Shown: positions 1-12,759, counted from the stretch's first letter. The stretch: 64,000 bases of DNA from Chrysopilus asiliformis (GCA_964034945.1 OZ035960.1:116477824-116541823); one strand, 5' to 3'. Program-made: numbers and translations. The notes: a model not told the origin generated them from the sequence alone.

Positions 1-484
1 CACAAGAGTTTATTCCTCATATTCGGCAGAAAAAGTTGATTTATCTCGTCAAGCTTGAATTTATCAGTTACGAAGGGAAATTGAAAACTTTTAGTGTTTA
101 AAGTTTTACACTAAAAATAGTTGTCAACTAGAACGGTTTAATTAATTTTGTTTTCACTTTACTTCCAAACGGGTTTTTATTAGGCTCCTTACTCAAAGTT
201 TTTATAATGCAATATATTTGTGTATATCGTTTTTGGGGTTTTAAAATATCTTTTAAATTTATTAGTGGGAAAAATCCAAGTTTTTTAATTAAGTACCAAA
301 AGTTTTGTGAACAGATTAAATTAACAAACATCATGTTACATAAATTAATTACATAACTAATAATCTTGGCAAAATTTTTAGAGATTCAGGCAAAAGACTC
401 AAATGTTCATGGTCAACAATTATATGAGTTTTTTTTTCTAATTTTTATATCAAATTTTGTCTATTATGAATGTGATGAACTCAC

Positions 485-640
485 CATATCCCCTTCAAAT
501 ATGTGATCCATAATCTGGTGCCGAGGTAAATTCGTGCCATCCATCAGCAATTGAAAAGCGAACTCTAGCCGGGGGTCCATTTCACCCCGGCGCGCCTTAC
601 GCTCACATTCTTCACGACGTCTCTGTTGTTCGTCCACCAT
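485..640 (-). CDS. First coding exon (52 codons), possibly the N-terminus of an axonemal dynein heavy chain
   Basis: An ATG at 640 (minus) opens 52 codons that end exactly at a GTGAGT donor (484–479), phase 0. The upstream 80 nt contain no usable AG acceptor, so this is a first exon. It starts MVDEQQRRREE and continues with a segment containing DPRLEFAFQLL, then HQIMDHIFEGDM at the donor. The arrangement (short basic start, a 'LEF/LFA' helix, then an '…ILEG/IFEG' motif) recalls the extreme N-terminus of outer-arm dynein heavy chains of the DNAH5/DNAH8 type. That is similarity from memory, not a search. The remaining exons would lie at coordinates below 1. It could equally be an unrelated gene; what is solid is the open frame with codon-like composition and a good donor. 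Confidence 0.45.
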
Positions 641-1711
641 TATGTGATTTTCAATGTGTTTGTTTTGTGTCGTTTTTTGTTATATTTTTAATTCAATTTC
701 ATCAAAAAACAAAAAGAAATTGATTTTGTAGGAACTTTTTTATTCTCAAAAAAATTTCATTACTTTTTTTTATATTTCAGGTGCAAAAATACATTTCTAG
801 ATCATATCCCAAATAGGGATAATTGCAAAAAAAAAATGCTTCTCGCAAAAACTGTAAAGCAAAATATTTTTTCTTAAATTATAGTTTTGCAAAACTGCCA
901 AAAATTTTAATTCTGTGAATAAAAGTAAAATTTTGGGTTTTTGCTGAAAAGAAAACATATTTTTGAGTTTGAAAATCATTTGCTAAAACTTGAAACAGAT
1001 TTTTTTAACACAAGTTAAATAAAATGTATTAAGGATTTATTTCAAACGTAAAAAATATAATTGAATTCATTGAGTCGTAGAAAACGTCATTAGAAAAAAA
1101 CTGTTTCCAATGGAATTCCGCAAAAGATTTATTTTATTTTTATTACTTTCAAAATATAATAAAGTATTGTATTCATGAAAAAGTTCGACCCCTGAATTTT
1201 GCATAGAAAACATTTCCCGGGTATCCTAGAGTCGTTTGGAGCATTATTACAAAAATGTCTTTCTGTCTGTTAGTCTGCGTACAAGATTTCTCAAAAACTA
1301 ATAGAGCTAGAACCATGAAATTTTACAGGCGTGTTTAGTCTATTTTGGTGGAGATCCGTTAACCAGAAAGAACCAAAATGACGGCTTTTTAAGAACCGCA
1401 ATTTCGTTTTTTACAGTTTACTCTGGAGCGACGTGTTTTTCAGTAGTCTAATGTATAACAAAAGTTGAAGACAATAAAATTTACAACATATTTGTCTTTT
1501 ATTAGAATTACATATATTAAGCCGTTATCGATATCGTTATTTTAAATAAATCAGTTTTTTGCGTAGAGTTTGTATAAGAAAGTCATCTGCTGTTCACATC
1601 GGATATATTCTATCTCTACCACAAATTTATTTGTTTCCTTAGTTTTTCATTTATACTACTTAATTTTGATAGAAATTTACTCATTTCAAATTTTTTACAG
1701 GAAAATGTTAC
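641..1711. other. AT-rich non-coding DNA with a repeat-like segment
   Basis: No convincing exon is seen here on either strand. The part from about 1140 to 1480 is less AT-rich and resembles a dispersed repeat: it has an 'agtattgtattcatga' stretch, a run of TCTGTCTGTTAGTCTG, and 'caaaaactaatagagctaga'. The first of these phrases recurs at about 27928, and CTGTC-rich runs recur at 28030 and 63900. Confidence 0.4.
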
Positions 1712-1795
1712 CTGAAGGATGTCTCCCTCAGTTTCTTCGTCTTCTGATTCATCATCAGATTCAGCAACACAATAAACCGTTTTATGAACAAACAT
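1712..1795 (-). CDS. Acidic first exon A (28 codons), paralogous to 3150–3230
   Basis: An ATG at 1795 (minus) opens 28 codons ending at a GTAACA donor (1711), phase 0. The peptide starts MFVHKTVYCVAE, continues with an acidic run (SDDESEDEETE) and ends GDILQ. The same plan, MFV-x-K-x-x-Y, then S/D/E-rich, then D-[IV]-L-Q before a phase-0 donor, is found 1.4 kb upstream at 3150–3230. Two exons with matching start, composition, end and phase imply duplicated alternative first exons of one transcript unit running leftwards. No partner exon was found between 1711 and 641, so the acceptor may be below 485 or off the window. Function unknown. Confidence 0.5.
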
Positions 1796-2218
1796 TTTTG
1801 ATTAATAACTCTCCAAATTTATTGGATTAAAGTGTAATTTTTTATCACACTGAATTTTAACCCTCGAGTTAACTCCAATAATTTCAGAAATATTTTCAAC
1901 TGCACCCGTTATTGATCAAACAAAAACTTCGATACGAGTAAATTGCACAAAGTTAATGTCCTCGCAGTGTCCTCGATTTTGTTTGAGTTGTCGTAAATCG
2001 AAATCTATTATGTAATAAAAATTGGTCATGTTTTTTTACTATCACAAAAATAATTGTGTATATTTGAAAACAAAGTAGTTTAATAGTATTTGGTATCATA
2101 AGGATTGGTTTAATCACAATTGGTATACTTTTCTAAAAATCTGAAGAATATCACTAAAACAATAATAGTTATTAATTTGAACAAAAGTATAAATAAAATA
2201 TTTAAACGTGAAAATATT

Positions 2219-2398
2219 ATGAAAAGTAATGAAGAAGTTACAACACGCTACGGAAAGACTACTGTTTTTGATAGTATAATAATAATTTTTTTAACCTTTC
2301 TTAAATTGTTTTCTTTATTCGTAACGGTATTAGGTAACTTCATTGTTTATATATTTGAATACTTTACCTGGAAATTGGAGAAAGGAAAACTGGTTTAA
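2219..2398 (+). CDS. Possible small single-span membrane protein (59 aa)
   Basis: This short open frame starts MKSNEEVTTRYGKTTVFDS and is followed by one long hydrophobic stretch rich in I, L, F and V (about residues 18–50), then a lysine-rich tail (KLEKGKLV). An AATAAA at 2428–2433 lies 30 nt after the stop, which would suit a compact transcript. The frame is open further upstream (to about 2120), but the upstream part is low-complexity. I do not recognise it, and in such AT-rich DNA a chance hydrophobic ORF is quite possible. Confidence 0.25.
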   Translation: MKSNEEVTTRYGKTTVFDSIIIIFLTFLKLFSLFVTVLGNFIVYIFEYFTWKLEKGKLV

Positions 2399-3149
2399 AA
2401 AAAAATTGTGTGTACGTTTTGTATTCCAATAAACATTATAAAAGATTTTAGATTTTTAGTCTTATCCCTTTGTAAAACAATCCGTTTTTGCATGCCAGAT
2501 TGTTTACAAAACGTATTTTACTTAATAGTTTACATTCTTTACTATATTTTATGTAAACAATTATCATTTACTAATTTCTTACGGAAAAATGTAAAAATTT
2601 ATTTTTTACGCGTAAATGCATTACTCTGTATCGAAGTATAAATTAAAAAACATTTAGATCAACAAGTTTTTCTTAAATGACATTTTTCAAATATTTGTGT
2701 TTATACATCTATTGTTAAAAAGAGTAACAATATTTTACGTGACTGTTCTGCAGTCAAAATATTGCATGTTCATAAAAATAAAAAGGTTAAGGTCGATTGG
2801 AAACAATAACCATAAGAAATAAAACCTATCTACAATGTTTCTATGGAATCAACCTGTAGCATTTGTTTAACTTGTGGCTTCTATCCAACAGGTAATTAAT
2901 TAGCCCATGGAATTTGATTAACTTGTTGGCTACGCAAAATCGATTTTATTACTTACGCATAGTTACGCAGGATTATCGATAAAACTTTGTTACATAAGAA
3001 ATAGAAAATGGGCGGATAAAATCTGGGCAGAAAAAATAAAATTTCTGATTTTACATACAGGTTCAGCCACTATTTGGCCAAAAGTAATATATTTTCAAAC
3101 CTCGTATGAAAATTGGCCAGCTTTAAATATGATATTGCTGATAATTTAC

Positions 3150-3230
3150 CTGAAGAACATCATCTTCGGTCTCGTCTTCCTCAGAGTCTCCAGTACTATC
3201 TCCTCCATAATTTGATTTCACCACAAACAT
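3150..3230 (-). CDS. Acidic first exon B (27 codons), paralogous to 1712–1795
   Basis: An ATG at 3230 (minus) opens 27 codons ending at a GTAAAT donor (3149), phase 0. It starts MFVVKSNYGGDSTGD, continues SEEDETEDD and ends VLQ. It matches exon A (1712–1795) in its MFV-x-K-x-x-Y start, its acidic core and its [IV]LQ end at the splice site. The likely reading is alternative first exons feeding one downstream gene on the minus strand. The protein family was not recognised. Confidence 0.5.
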
Positions 3231-4461
3231 TTGTTTCAATCAAATAGTAATTCACCTTTATTCACTATTTAGAGACACGTTAACCGCTTTTTGATTAAAT
3301 TTTTGCAAATTACTGGAAAGACACGTCTAACAGGTATGAAAACTGCTAAAACTGTTTCTAAGTATTGATCAAACAAAACCAGGACACATTTTGACTGAAA
3401 CTTTCTTTCAGTGTAAAGATTTATTTCAGCAAAGAACCTGATTTCAGTAAAGATAATGTTGGTTTTTGTTTTCAATTTTAGAAAGTTTAGGCATAAAACA
3501 TATCCTTTTGAGTATAACCGTTTGTTTTGATTTGCAACGGAAAAAAAACTTTGGCACGTATTCATAGTAGTTTCTAAACACAGGTTTAACCGTCAATTAA
3601 AACTCATAGTTAACAAAACCTATGTTTCAAAATGCCGATCAATACGCATCTTTGATTTAAAAATGAATTTATTTTTGTAAAAAAGCCCTATATCCTTGAG
3701 CTTCTTGCCATATTGACTTCTTGCAATTTTTATGATTTAATGAAACATATCCCTACAATTTTCAATTAAATTTTCGAGTGTAATAAAACTTACGATAGAA
3801 AAATTTATATTGATGTGCAGATTTTTTTAAACGCGGGTGAAAATATTTTGTTTTTAAACAGCACAACTTCGTATTTTTTTTTCAAATTTGTGCATGTTTT
3901 TATATTTTGTCCTTTTTAGTTTCATTAAAACAACTACAACTTTCCAAAAAAATTTTATTACCTCAGACATGAGTTTTTTACTTATATTAACAAATTTCAG
4001 TTATTTTGGCAATTATTTGTTACAATGAATAACATTTTTAAAATCTTTCGCGCTCGTTATTCAGCTTGACGGCCATTTTTTTAAAGGTTCCACTTGTAGA
4101 CAGATGCAAGACATGTCACTAGTAACGAAAGTTCATTTGGATACAATAGTGTTGATATACCCACTGTCGAATTTTGTCAAAACAATAAGAGAATTGCTAC
4201 GAAGTGGACGTGTTTTCTGTAGTGTTTGGTTTTGTAGTATCTTATCGTCTGAATGAGATCGTCTATCAACTATTTTGCAAAGAATTCGTTTGCTTTGTAA
4301 TTAAGAAAAATAAAAACTCGGGAGATCGGTTTCCGAAGCGAAGCTGTGAAAATGAGTGTTGTGTTTGGACCAGCAAAGGATTAATCGCAGTTACAGTTTG
4401 ATATAATCAGAGCCCGCTTAATAGTCAAGGAAAAGGAAATCTAGCTGCAATTCTCAACAAA
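3231..4461. other. Divergent intergenic region and 5' leader of lilipod
   Basis: No exon is supported. This DNA separates the leftward first exon B from the rightward lilipod start and must contain both promoters. The last 400 bp, before the ATG at 4462, are visibly less AT-rich (4200–4460), consistent with a 5' UTR. No clear TATA box could be assigned. Confidence 0.4.
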
Positions 4462-7400
4462 ATGGAACTGGGCGAGGAAGAAGACATCGTAACCGATATC
4501 AGGGAGCAAATGTTTCACAACACCGTCAGGGAATATATCGTAAGTTGTAGAAAAGTGCATATGGGTGGCATCTATTCTTATCTAGTAGTATAAAAGTAAA
4601 AGGGGCAACGCGATACAAGGCAAGACACATTCGGAATTCGTTTCAGTTTACTAACATGGCAGAAACATGAAAACGTTGGCTTTCCATCGACAAAGTACTT
4701 GCCTGACCAAGATGAAAACCAAAACACTAGCATCAGATTCAGACAAAGGTGGAGTGTCCGCTTTTAGATGTCTCGCAACGAGTGTAGCGAAGCAACAAAT
4801 CATCAACCACTACCGCAGAATCAGCTGTGAAAATCTCTTCGTCACACAAGCCAAGTATTATTTTTTCCGAAGATCTTTTCGTCGTCGTTCAATGTTTTAT
4901 GTCTACGAAACTTTAAAACTGCAGACTCAGCAGATGCTTCTCTTGGTCAGATTGCATTTTTTTTAATTGCATTCTGGAGTCAGAACTTATATAACTGGAT
5001 TTAGTTTCTTTATCGTCTTTCAAAGCCATGTAAAAAAACCCAAATCTATCTAACAATGAGTGACGTAGAATAGCTTACGGGTCCAAGAGTTAATTAACCA
5101 CGTAAGTACAACGAAAAACTCAGCTGGGATCGTTGGGGAGACCTGATAACAGACCTCACTCCGAGAATTTGTGTCTGGTATCCGAAGCTCTGTTATCAAA
5201 ACGTCATAGCTTCTCGCACTTTCCCTACCACCGCAATTTACGTTTCTTGTTCATCTTTTCCTCCTTTAACGAATCTGATACTGGAAAAATGGCATTATTT
5301 TTCATTTTTTATTACTCGCCTCGATACATCGAATTACGTTCGCTTTCTCTTCGTTTGACTGCATGCATAGCGCTGTTACTATTAACTATTATTAGTGACA
5401 ATTCTCATCTAATCAAATTAATTTTTTTGTTGGGTAAATCGTAGAGTTAGTTTGACCTATTTTCCACAATAATTCAATTGGTATTTTTATGAAAATAGTA
5501 AACCTTTATATTTTGGATGTCATAAAAAAAACAGACCCATCTAAAATCACTTTGCCTAATTCGCTTGGAGGGCGGAGGTTTAAAGTGAATGAACTTCTAA
5601 ATAAATGTAAAATGTAAATGGCACCAAAGTTGTTTGTTGCGTGTGTCCATGAAAATGCATTTCTAGCCGTAGGCAGATACTTAATTTATTATCCATTCTG
5701 CCTGTTGCTAATGTTTCAAAATACGCGGAAAATTATTTCTTCATTTGGCATTTGGATATAAAATCGACTTTCCTTATGGTATGGTTCTTTAACCCTAATG
5801 GAAATGTAAAAATGACATTTCCATATTGGTTTTGATTTTGTTTGAGGAGAATTTTTGCAATAAAATTAGACATGGTTTTAATCAGGTTAAATTTGTTGTT
5901 GATTTCTTGGCCAAAACATTTTTGCAGAAAATCATTCTTACAATCCTCCTTTTAAAAAACTAATTGGCTACAATTCTAAATGGGAATAATCGGCCCTAGA
6001 TCCAGTAAATTTTAATCTTTTATAACAAAACCCAAACCCTATATTTTTAGGACTCCAATCCAGTGGATCTAAGATACCATTGTTGCGACATCATTAAGCA
6101 AATCTTATTAAATTATTCATTTTTAATTCCAAAAATCTGGCTTTTTTAAAGTATTATTTATTTCTAAATTGCAGATATTTATGCTACTACTACTTCTACT
6201 ATATTTGGGATCATACGCAGTAATTGGAAGATTTAGACGCCGTGATAGAGAAGACTTGTTTTCCACAGATGAAGATGAAATCATTGTATATCGTATCAGG
6301 TCTGTTAATTTATTTATACATATTTCTAACACATTTTTTTTATTTACTCACAAACTTAAGTTCACTGTAAATAGATTTGCACCTCGATAACTCGGTTTTT
6401 TTTCTGTCCCCTTCATATTCGAGTTATCCAGGTTGAACTGTAGTTTTAAACGTTTCCAAAAATGATCATTTCAGATTTTTACTGAAATACAATTGCATTA
6501 CTGATAAATAACCCTTTAAAGTGTTTATAGAAACATCGTCCCAATTGATTTAATGGTTTTTTTTCTCTTTGCTTTCAGTCTGTGGATGTGTACATTTTCA
6601 TTAGCGGTAGCGATTGGAGCTGCATTGCTTCTACCGGTATCAATAGCCAGTAATGAGGTTCTATTACTATATCCAAACAGTTACTATGTCAAATGGTTAA
6701 ATAGCTCACTTATTCAAGGTAAATATTTATCCTTCTTACTACTTTAAGTGTTAAGCCCAAGAGCTCTTTTGTAGAAGCTTCCCTTCTATTGTACTTTTAA
6801 TTGTTCTTAAAAAAACTTGAAGCTTTCAACCGAAAATTGTTTTATTTTTGAGTAATTGGGCCACTAATCAGTTTTAGGTAAATGAAATTAGAATCGATGG
6901 AATTAATTCAAATACCTTTCATTGATTTATCAAATTGAAAAACACACATTTGCTTAATGGGCTCAATTCTGTAAATTTTCATAAAATTTTGTCTTCATAA
7001 AATAAAAATAATTTTTTTTAAACCCGTGTTCTATGATGGCAATATGAAATTATTTTACGAATTATTATTTCCACATTTTTGAAAAAAGTAATAACTCTCA
7101 GGGTGTTCTACATTTCTTTTTTTATAAATTTTATACGCTGCTACTCTTGTAGTACATGAACTTTATAATGCAAATGTCAAATGACATTCATAAAAAATGT
7201 TAGAATGGCTGTAATATAATCTACCGGTGTTTTTTTATGCTATATGTGGCAACATAAAATTTCAAATTCAAAATAGGACTTTAGAAAATAAAATCACATA
7301 AAATGATCAAATTTTTCCAACAGAAATAGGGTCCAATAAATCATGATAACTGTTGATAAATTACTTAATTTTTTTGAGATACTACTTCCATATTAATATA

Positions 7401-10400
7401 CGGCGTTGTAATTGTGATGCAATAAGAAATTTTGCCTTGAAAGCTTCTTGTTTGGGAAAATGTTTCCATTTTGATTACGTGTGAATTCAAATATCAGATT
7501 CTCGCATGTTTAGATAATCTAAAAATTAATCAGTTTTTTGTAGATATTAACGAAAAATATAATTTTTCATTAATTTCTCTAGGCCTATGGAATCAAGTAT
7601 TTCTCTTCTCGAATTTATCATTATTCGTATTGTTGCCGTTTTCTTATCTCTTTGCCGAATCTGCCGGATTCTCTGGTCACAAAAAGGGCATCATTGCACG
7701 AGCTTATGAGACATTCACCGTTTTCAGCCTATTGGCATTCGTAGTACTCGGCCTAACATACGTACTATCAGCGTTTTTCGATCCAGAGAAAAGTGGATTC
7801 TTAGCCATGTTCAGTAAGTTTGCATTTGTTGAAATAAACAATTTGTATTATGTTTCTATGCAAATGTTTAGAGTTTTACAACTTATTATATTCAATTCAA
7901 TGGAAAATTTCAATTTGAATTGAAATCTATTCAACCGTTTAACAGATAAAATGCTACTTTAATTAAAGCTCTGATTGTGTGTGTTTGTTTTCTTTTTAAA
8001 CCTTTACTTTCAGATTTAGGGAGTGTTCATCTACCATTTCTATACTCGTGTGTATCATTCTTGGGTGTGCTTTTATTACTCGGTAAGTGCAATTTCAATT
8101 TTCATTACATCGAATTTTCCAGATTTTAGATCTTCAACAAATTTTTCAATATATTCGAGCTCTTTAGAGTTGTTCTTTTTCGCTGTTTTAATGCTCTTCT
8201 CAAAATTTTTGATGTCATCTAAATAAAAGTACGATGTAGCACGATAGAGCCATGCCCTTAAATTCTTTTCATCCAATTTATTAATGATAAAGTCAGAATC
8301 GATTATTGCACGCTTGAATAATTGAAGCCTGTAATGATAATGAAAGGAAATTATTAATAGATTTGTATCGCTCACTATAGATTTTAGTGCAATTGATGTT
8401 TTATGTGATTGAGTGGCGCTCGTTAAAAAAAAACAAACATAAAAACTCCATTGTACAATTTTAGAATCGTTTGTGCATATGTGGTAATGTGATAAACAAT
8501 TTCAGGTGTGCAGGCATACCTTATATAGCTCAGACTACGATTATTGTACAGAACTGGACTATCTTTGACATGATCAATTGCCTTCGAATACATACTAATT
8601 GCCCTTTCGTATTCTCCATTTCGAAACGCTTCGTTGCCTAATCTGAAAAGATGTTTACATTCGATTTCAATGAGTAATCATTTACCGTTTTATAAATAAA
8701 TTTATTTGAATTGCACTTTTTTAAATTATACGCTATCTCCTCTCGTTTCTTTCGATTTTCCGCTCTTTTGTTGGCATCTTCTTCTATTTGTTGCATGAAA
8801 GTAAATCTATCCATTTCCTGTGGGCTATCACACTTCCCTTCCTTTAATTTACAAATATTAGTTTTAAAAAAATATGCATTTTCATTGCAACATTATGAAA
8901 TTTACCTTTTCGACTTTATTGATGACTGTTCGATCCTCCCGAATCTTAACAATAAAATTCTCTTCATTTACATCTTGCAAATGATCACTCGCCGTTGTTT
9001 CTAGAAATCTAAGAAAAACACTTAATAGCAACTGACCCGCATTTAAAAACTTTCAGTCTAACTTATCAGCCTTAGCAATTCCATTTTCTTGCATTTCTTT
9101 ATCATCTGAGCACATGCTTTGTAAGATTTTCATAACATTGTCGACATTGGACTCGAAATTTTCCAATTCCCTTTCGTTGTATGGAAATGTTTTGTTAAAG
9201 CTATCCATTTTTTTTTTGAAATTTTATTTATGAAAAGAATATGTGAAATTGCATTCAGGCTATTTGTTACTTATTTATTGACTAAACAAAGTGAAATATT
9301 GAAACTAGGCAACTAAATTTTTGTGCTTCTTGCGCATTAGTATTTTTTTTAAATTCATTTATGCTTTCAATTCGATTACTATTAGATTTTATTAATGGAG
9401 TGCTTGACATTAATCACAGTTTTGTTTAGAGAAATGCTCAACTCTATGTAGATTTACAGCCTATTCTGGCGTTAGGTCACAGGTCACAAGTCCATAGAAT
9501 TTGAGGTTCTGTGGCCGAGTTGTGACTTGTTGTCGGTCACTGATAGTCAGCAGAATAGGGTTGTTAAAATAGTTTTTCTGTTTTAAATTAAATATCAGCT
9601 GTTGAAACAGAAGGGTGTTCTGGGCAATTCTGGGAATGCAAAAATTGTGCTAGAGATAAAAATTTGGTACAGTGGATTCCCTTTTCTAGTGTGTACACCG
9701 CTGGGATTTGTCCGACTTTTCGGAGTGGTCGGTCAGGTTTTAGTAAAGCCACACTTGTTGCGAGATGTTAATGAGGAGTTCCAGGCATTTAATATGGAAG
9801 AGGCTAGTGTTAAAAGAAAATTAGCAAACATCAATCCAAATATTCGTAAGTAAATTGCTATGTAACCAATAAAAATTCGCTAATATTATTAACATTCTAT
9901 ATTCTTGATAGAATTACAAAGTGTTAATTCAATTGAACAAAGTTCTTTCACAATCAACGAGAACGTTCATCAACGTCGCATGATAAACGGCGACGCACTG
10001 GAATTCAACAAATTATTTGAAAGACTGATAGAACTCGATGCTGAGAGAAAGGAACTTGGTAAAGATTTAAACCTTTTAAATTATTTTTCTGATTAGTGCC
10101 CGAATTCGAATTTTTCATACAAGTTTTTGATGATTCAAATGTTAGTATTAGTAAATATATTTGCTTTTTAGATAAAATGAGAAGTTCCTCAGCACTTCAA
10201 AGAAATTTTATGTATCCATTTGCTATGCTACTATTGCTATTCCTTACTGGAATAACAGTTCTGCTAGTTGTGCAAAATACCCTCGAGCTACTAGTTGGCA
10301 TTAAGGCTCTACCACTGAGCACAAGTGTATGTTTTTTTTAAATATGTTAAACTTGAAACAACGTTTTGATCGTTTTTTTTCTTCAGCAAGTAACACTGGG

Positions 10401-10896
10401 GATAACATCACTCTCAAAATTGGGTCCAATTGGTGCGGCTCTTGAGGTTTTTCTTATTTTCTATTTGGGAGCAACATCATCTGTTGGGCTCTACACGATG
10501 CCATTTATGAGAATCGTTAGGCCACAAAAACGTAAAACGTCACTATCACAATTGATTGTTAATTGTGCGCTGGTATTGATTTTGAGTTCAGCTCTGCCGC
10601 TGCTATCAAGAATCTTAGGTATTGCTAATAAATACAATTTCCTAGTTAGTAATCTATCGTAATTGCTTTTCTTTAATTGATTTTCAGGAATAACAAATTT
10701 TGATTTGTTAGGCGATTTTGGTGCAATCGAGTGGTTAGGAAACTTTCAAATAGTTTTGGCGTATAATTTGATATTTGGAACAGCGACAGCTCTTTGCCTA
10801 TCAAATAATTTAACCAGAACCATAACAAGAGAGCTTCGTGCTCGGTTAGTCGAAAATTATGTCATATTTACGAATTACATTTCATTTATCAATTAA
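4462..10896 (+). CDS. lili: Lilipod, LMBR1-family multipass membrane protein (513 aa, 10 exons)
   Basis: Exons: 4462–4539, 6175–6299, 6579–6718, 7583–7813, 8014–8082, 9690–9845, 9912–10058, 10172–10326, 10387–10618 and 10688–10896. All join in frame with GT–AG sites. The protein begins MELGEEEDIVTDI. Strongly hydrophobic spans follow in exons 2 (FMLLLLLLYLGSYAVIG), 3, 4, 5/6 and 8–10, the multi-span plan of the LMBR1/lipocalin-receptor-like family. Typical family segments are seen: GLWNQVFLFSNLSLFVLLPF, FNMEEASVKRKLA, KLGPIGAALEVFLIFYLG and the C-terminal FTNYISFIN. In Drosophila this family member acts at the cell surface and promotes BMP-dependent germline stem-cell self-renewal (family knowledge). 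Length fits the family (about 490–540 aa). Intron 1 is 1.6 kb. Intron 5 (8083–9689) hosts the antisense TTC12-like gene. Confidence 0.93.
8076..9208 (-). CDS. TTC12: TTC12-like tetratricopeptide protein (249 aa, 5 exons), nested in lilipod
   Basis: Minus-strand exons: 9063–9208, 8906–9008, 8717–8841, 8520–8642 and 8076–8328; frames join exactly. The start MDSFNKTFPYNERELENF is followed by a helical region (NVDNVMKILQSMCSDDKEMQ), a charged Lys/Arg/Glu segment, and TPR repeats beginning KLGNEAFRNGEYERAISMYS and continuing through LYNNRSLSYI. This matches the N-terminal third of vertebrate TTC12, a cytoplasmic factor needed for axonemal dynein arm assembly. Vertebrate TTC12 is about 700 aa, so this is a short form lacking the C-terminal armadillo-like part. 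The gene lies inside lilipod intron 5. Its last codons and stop (8076–8082) run over the splice donor into lilipod exon 5 on the opposite strand. The exon 1 and exon 3 donors (GTTAGA, GTGCAA) are weak, so those joints are less certain. Confidence 0.85.
9460..9559. repeat. Small inverted-terminal segment (about 100 bp)
   Basis: CCTATTCTG at 9460–9468 is matched by CAGAATAGG at 9551–9559. The interior has partly palindromic GTCACAAGTC/GACTTGTTG motifs. It may be a tiny MITE remnant inside lilipod intron 5, just upstream of the nested gene's start. The terminal repeat is only 9 bp, so chance is possible. Confidence 0.25.
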
Positions 10897-12759
10897 ATAA
10901 CAACCAACAAGAAACATAAGAAATAATTTAAGACTTTACATTGTTAACTGTTTCATTTAAAAGAAAAACGATTGCAGCTCATCATCCCAAACGACTGATT
11001 TCACATGTAATGATTTTTTCTAATGAATATCTCTTGTTTTTCATTTGTCATTTAACATAAAAAAGAATGTGTGAATTCACTCAGCTTATATTTCAAGCAA
11101 GTATCGAGTGCGTGTGCATTTTTATGCTTAAAATTTATTTATTTTGTGTGTACGTTTTCATTTCAACAAGTCTTCTCATTCATCTCTGTCATTATTATCA
11201 TTATAATTTAGTTTTATGGCTCATACTCGTACATCAATTAGTGTTAAATTTAGTTATAAAATTAGTTTAATTTTTATAATAGAAAGATGATAACATTCAA
11301 AACAATAATTATTGTAATTCTTTACCACAGATACATAATTTTATTCATGTTCATTATTTTACGATTTACTATTTATTAACTTACATATATTTGCTTATTG
11401 TTAATGTTATACAAACAAACAAAACAAAAAACTGTAACCAGTAATTTCAATACTTATTTTTTTTTTAAATAAAATCGTTAATACTTAAAAATAGATAACA
11501 TATTAATTATATTGCAAATTAACAATATACAAAAATAATATCTGGCTGTTATGACGGCTTGCTCAATTATCATATTTAGCAGCATTTTAATGAAACAAAT
11601 AAAGACAATAAAGAATTCATCTTTAATCTAATCCAAGTATTCATTTTTTTTTTCTTATTACGATTTTTTTCTTATTAATCAGCAAAAAAGCAATAATTTA
11701 ACTGTGTTTATTAAAGTTTTTAGCGTCCTCGGTAGAAAATGTAGTCATAATATCATTAGCCAATTTTGTAATACGATTGCTATCCAGTTTATTGTTTAAT
11801 ATAAACAAGAAATACTCCGATTAATTGCCTGCCTCTTTCCCTTAAGCAATGCGCGTTCTTTAACAATTGTTTCAATTTATGAAAATGAGTGAAAATTCAA
11901 TTAAAAAAACTATTGATATAAATAATATTGCAAATCACATGCTCAGAAAACTAATGTATATAATTTATCTTATCAAAATAACAAAACTTCATTTGATTAT
12001 TTAAAAAATCCGAAAAACAAATCCAGAATCATGCAAACTAATACAATTTGCACAGAAAAACTACTTTTATAAATCATAGATTTAAAAAAATGTGTTTTTC
12101 TATTTGTTGATAGATTGAGATCACTCTTCAGATGATGTTTTTTCGGACGCAAATCAAAGGATGTGGATCCTGAAATATTTTACATATCACTGTATCAAAT
12201 ATTTACCTCACTTAAACCAAAGATTTTACTTATATTTAATATGTAAAAGTATTTTAACAGTAATGTTAAAATTGTTTTCTTTAAGTTAAGTATCTAAGAG
12301 TAAACATGAATTTAAAAACTATCAATGAGTTATCCAACTGAATCCTTTTCATACTTTCATTCCTATTGTGTTCAGAAAATAAATTGACATTTTTCTTGCA
12401 AAGAAAAACGTTTAGGTGTTTTACTGATTTATTTTATGCAAATAAAATAGTCCTCATAAAGGCTGGGTTACAATCTAATAGATCCGATGGTTGGTCGATT
12501 TATATTATGGATCAAAGCCGCAAAAAATGTCCAGACTTTTTTTTTGAGTAGATTCTCAATATTTTAACGAATCCTGAACGCCAGTTGTGCTAAGTAACAT
12601 AAGTACGTTTTAATAAAGAAAAAAAAAACCGTTCTTAAATAACGACTAATATATTTTTATTTAAAATATACATATTGTGTTATAATTATTTAGTTTTCAT
12701 GCTTTCGGTATTTGTGATAATTTAACACTTTACAAGTTGCGAGATCAAATTATAGTGAC
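10897..12759. other. Convergent 3' intergenic region, lilipod/CCDC149
   Basis: This is very AT-rich DNA with no supported exon. It must include the 3' UTRs of lilipod (from the left) and CCDC149 (from the right). Several AATAAA hexamers occur (for example near 11468), so a single poly(A) site cannot be picked. Confidence 0.4.

Noticed and set aside
128..334. Minus-strand 68-codon open frame
   Set aside because: Low-complexity AT-driven composition, no splice context, no family resemblance.
4667..5444. Two 100-codon frames inside lilipod intron 1
   Set aside because: Relatively GC-richer but with no recognisable protein character, and lilipod reads across them as intron. They may be repeat or regulatory DNA.
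9602..9689. In-frame extension upstream of lilipod exon 6
   Set aside because: The frame is open, but the acceptor at 9689 joins exon 5 correctly in the middle of a conserved membrane span, so the upstream codons are intronic.
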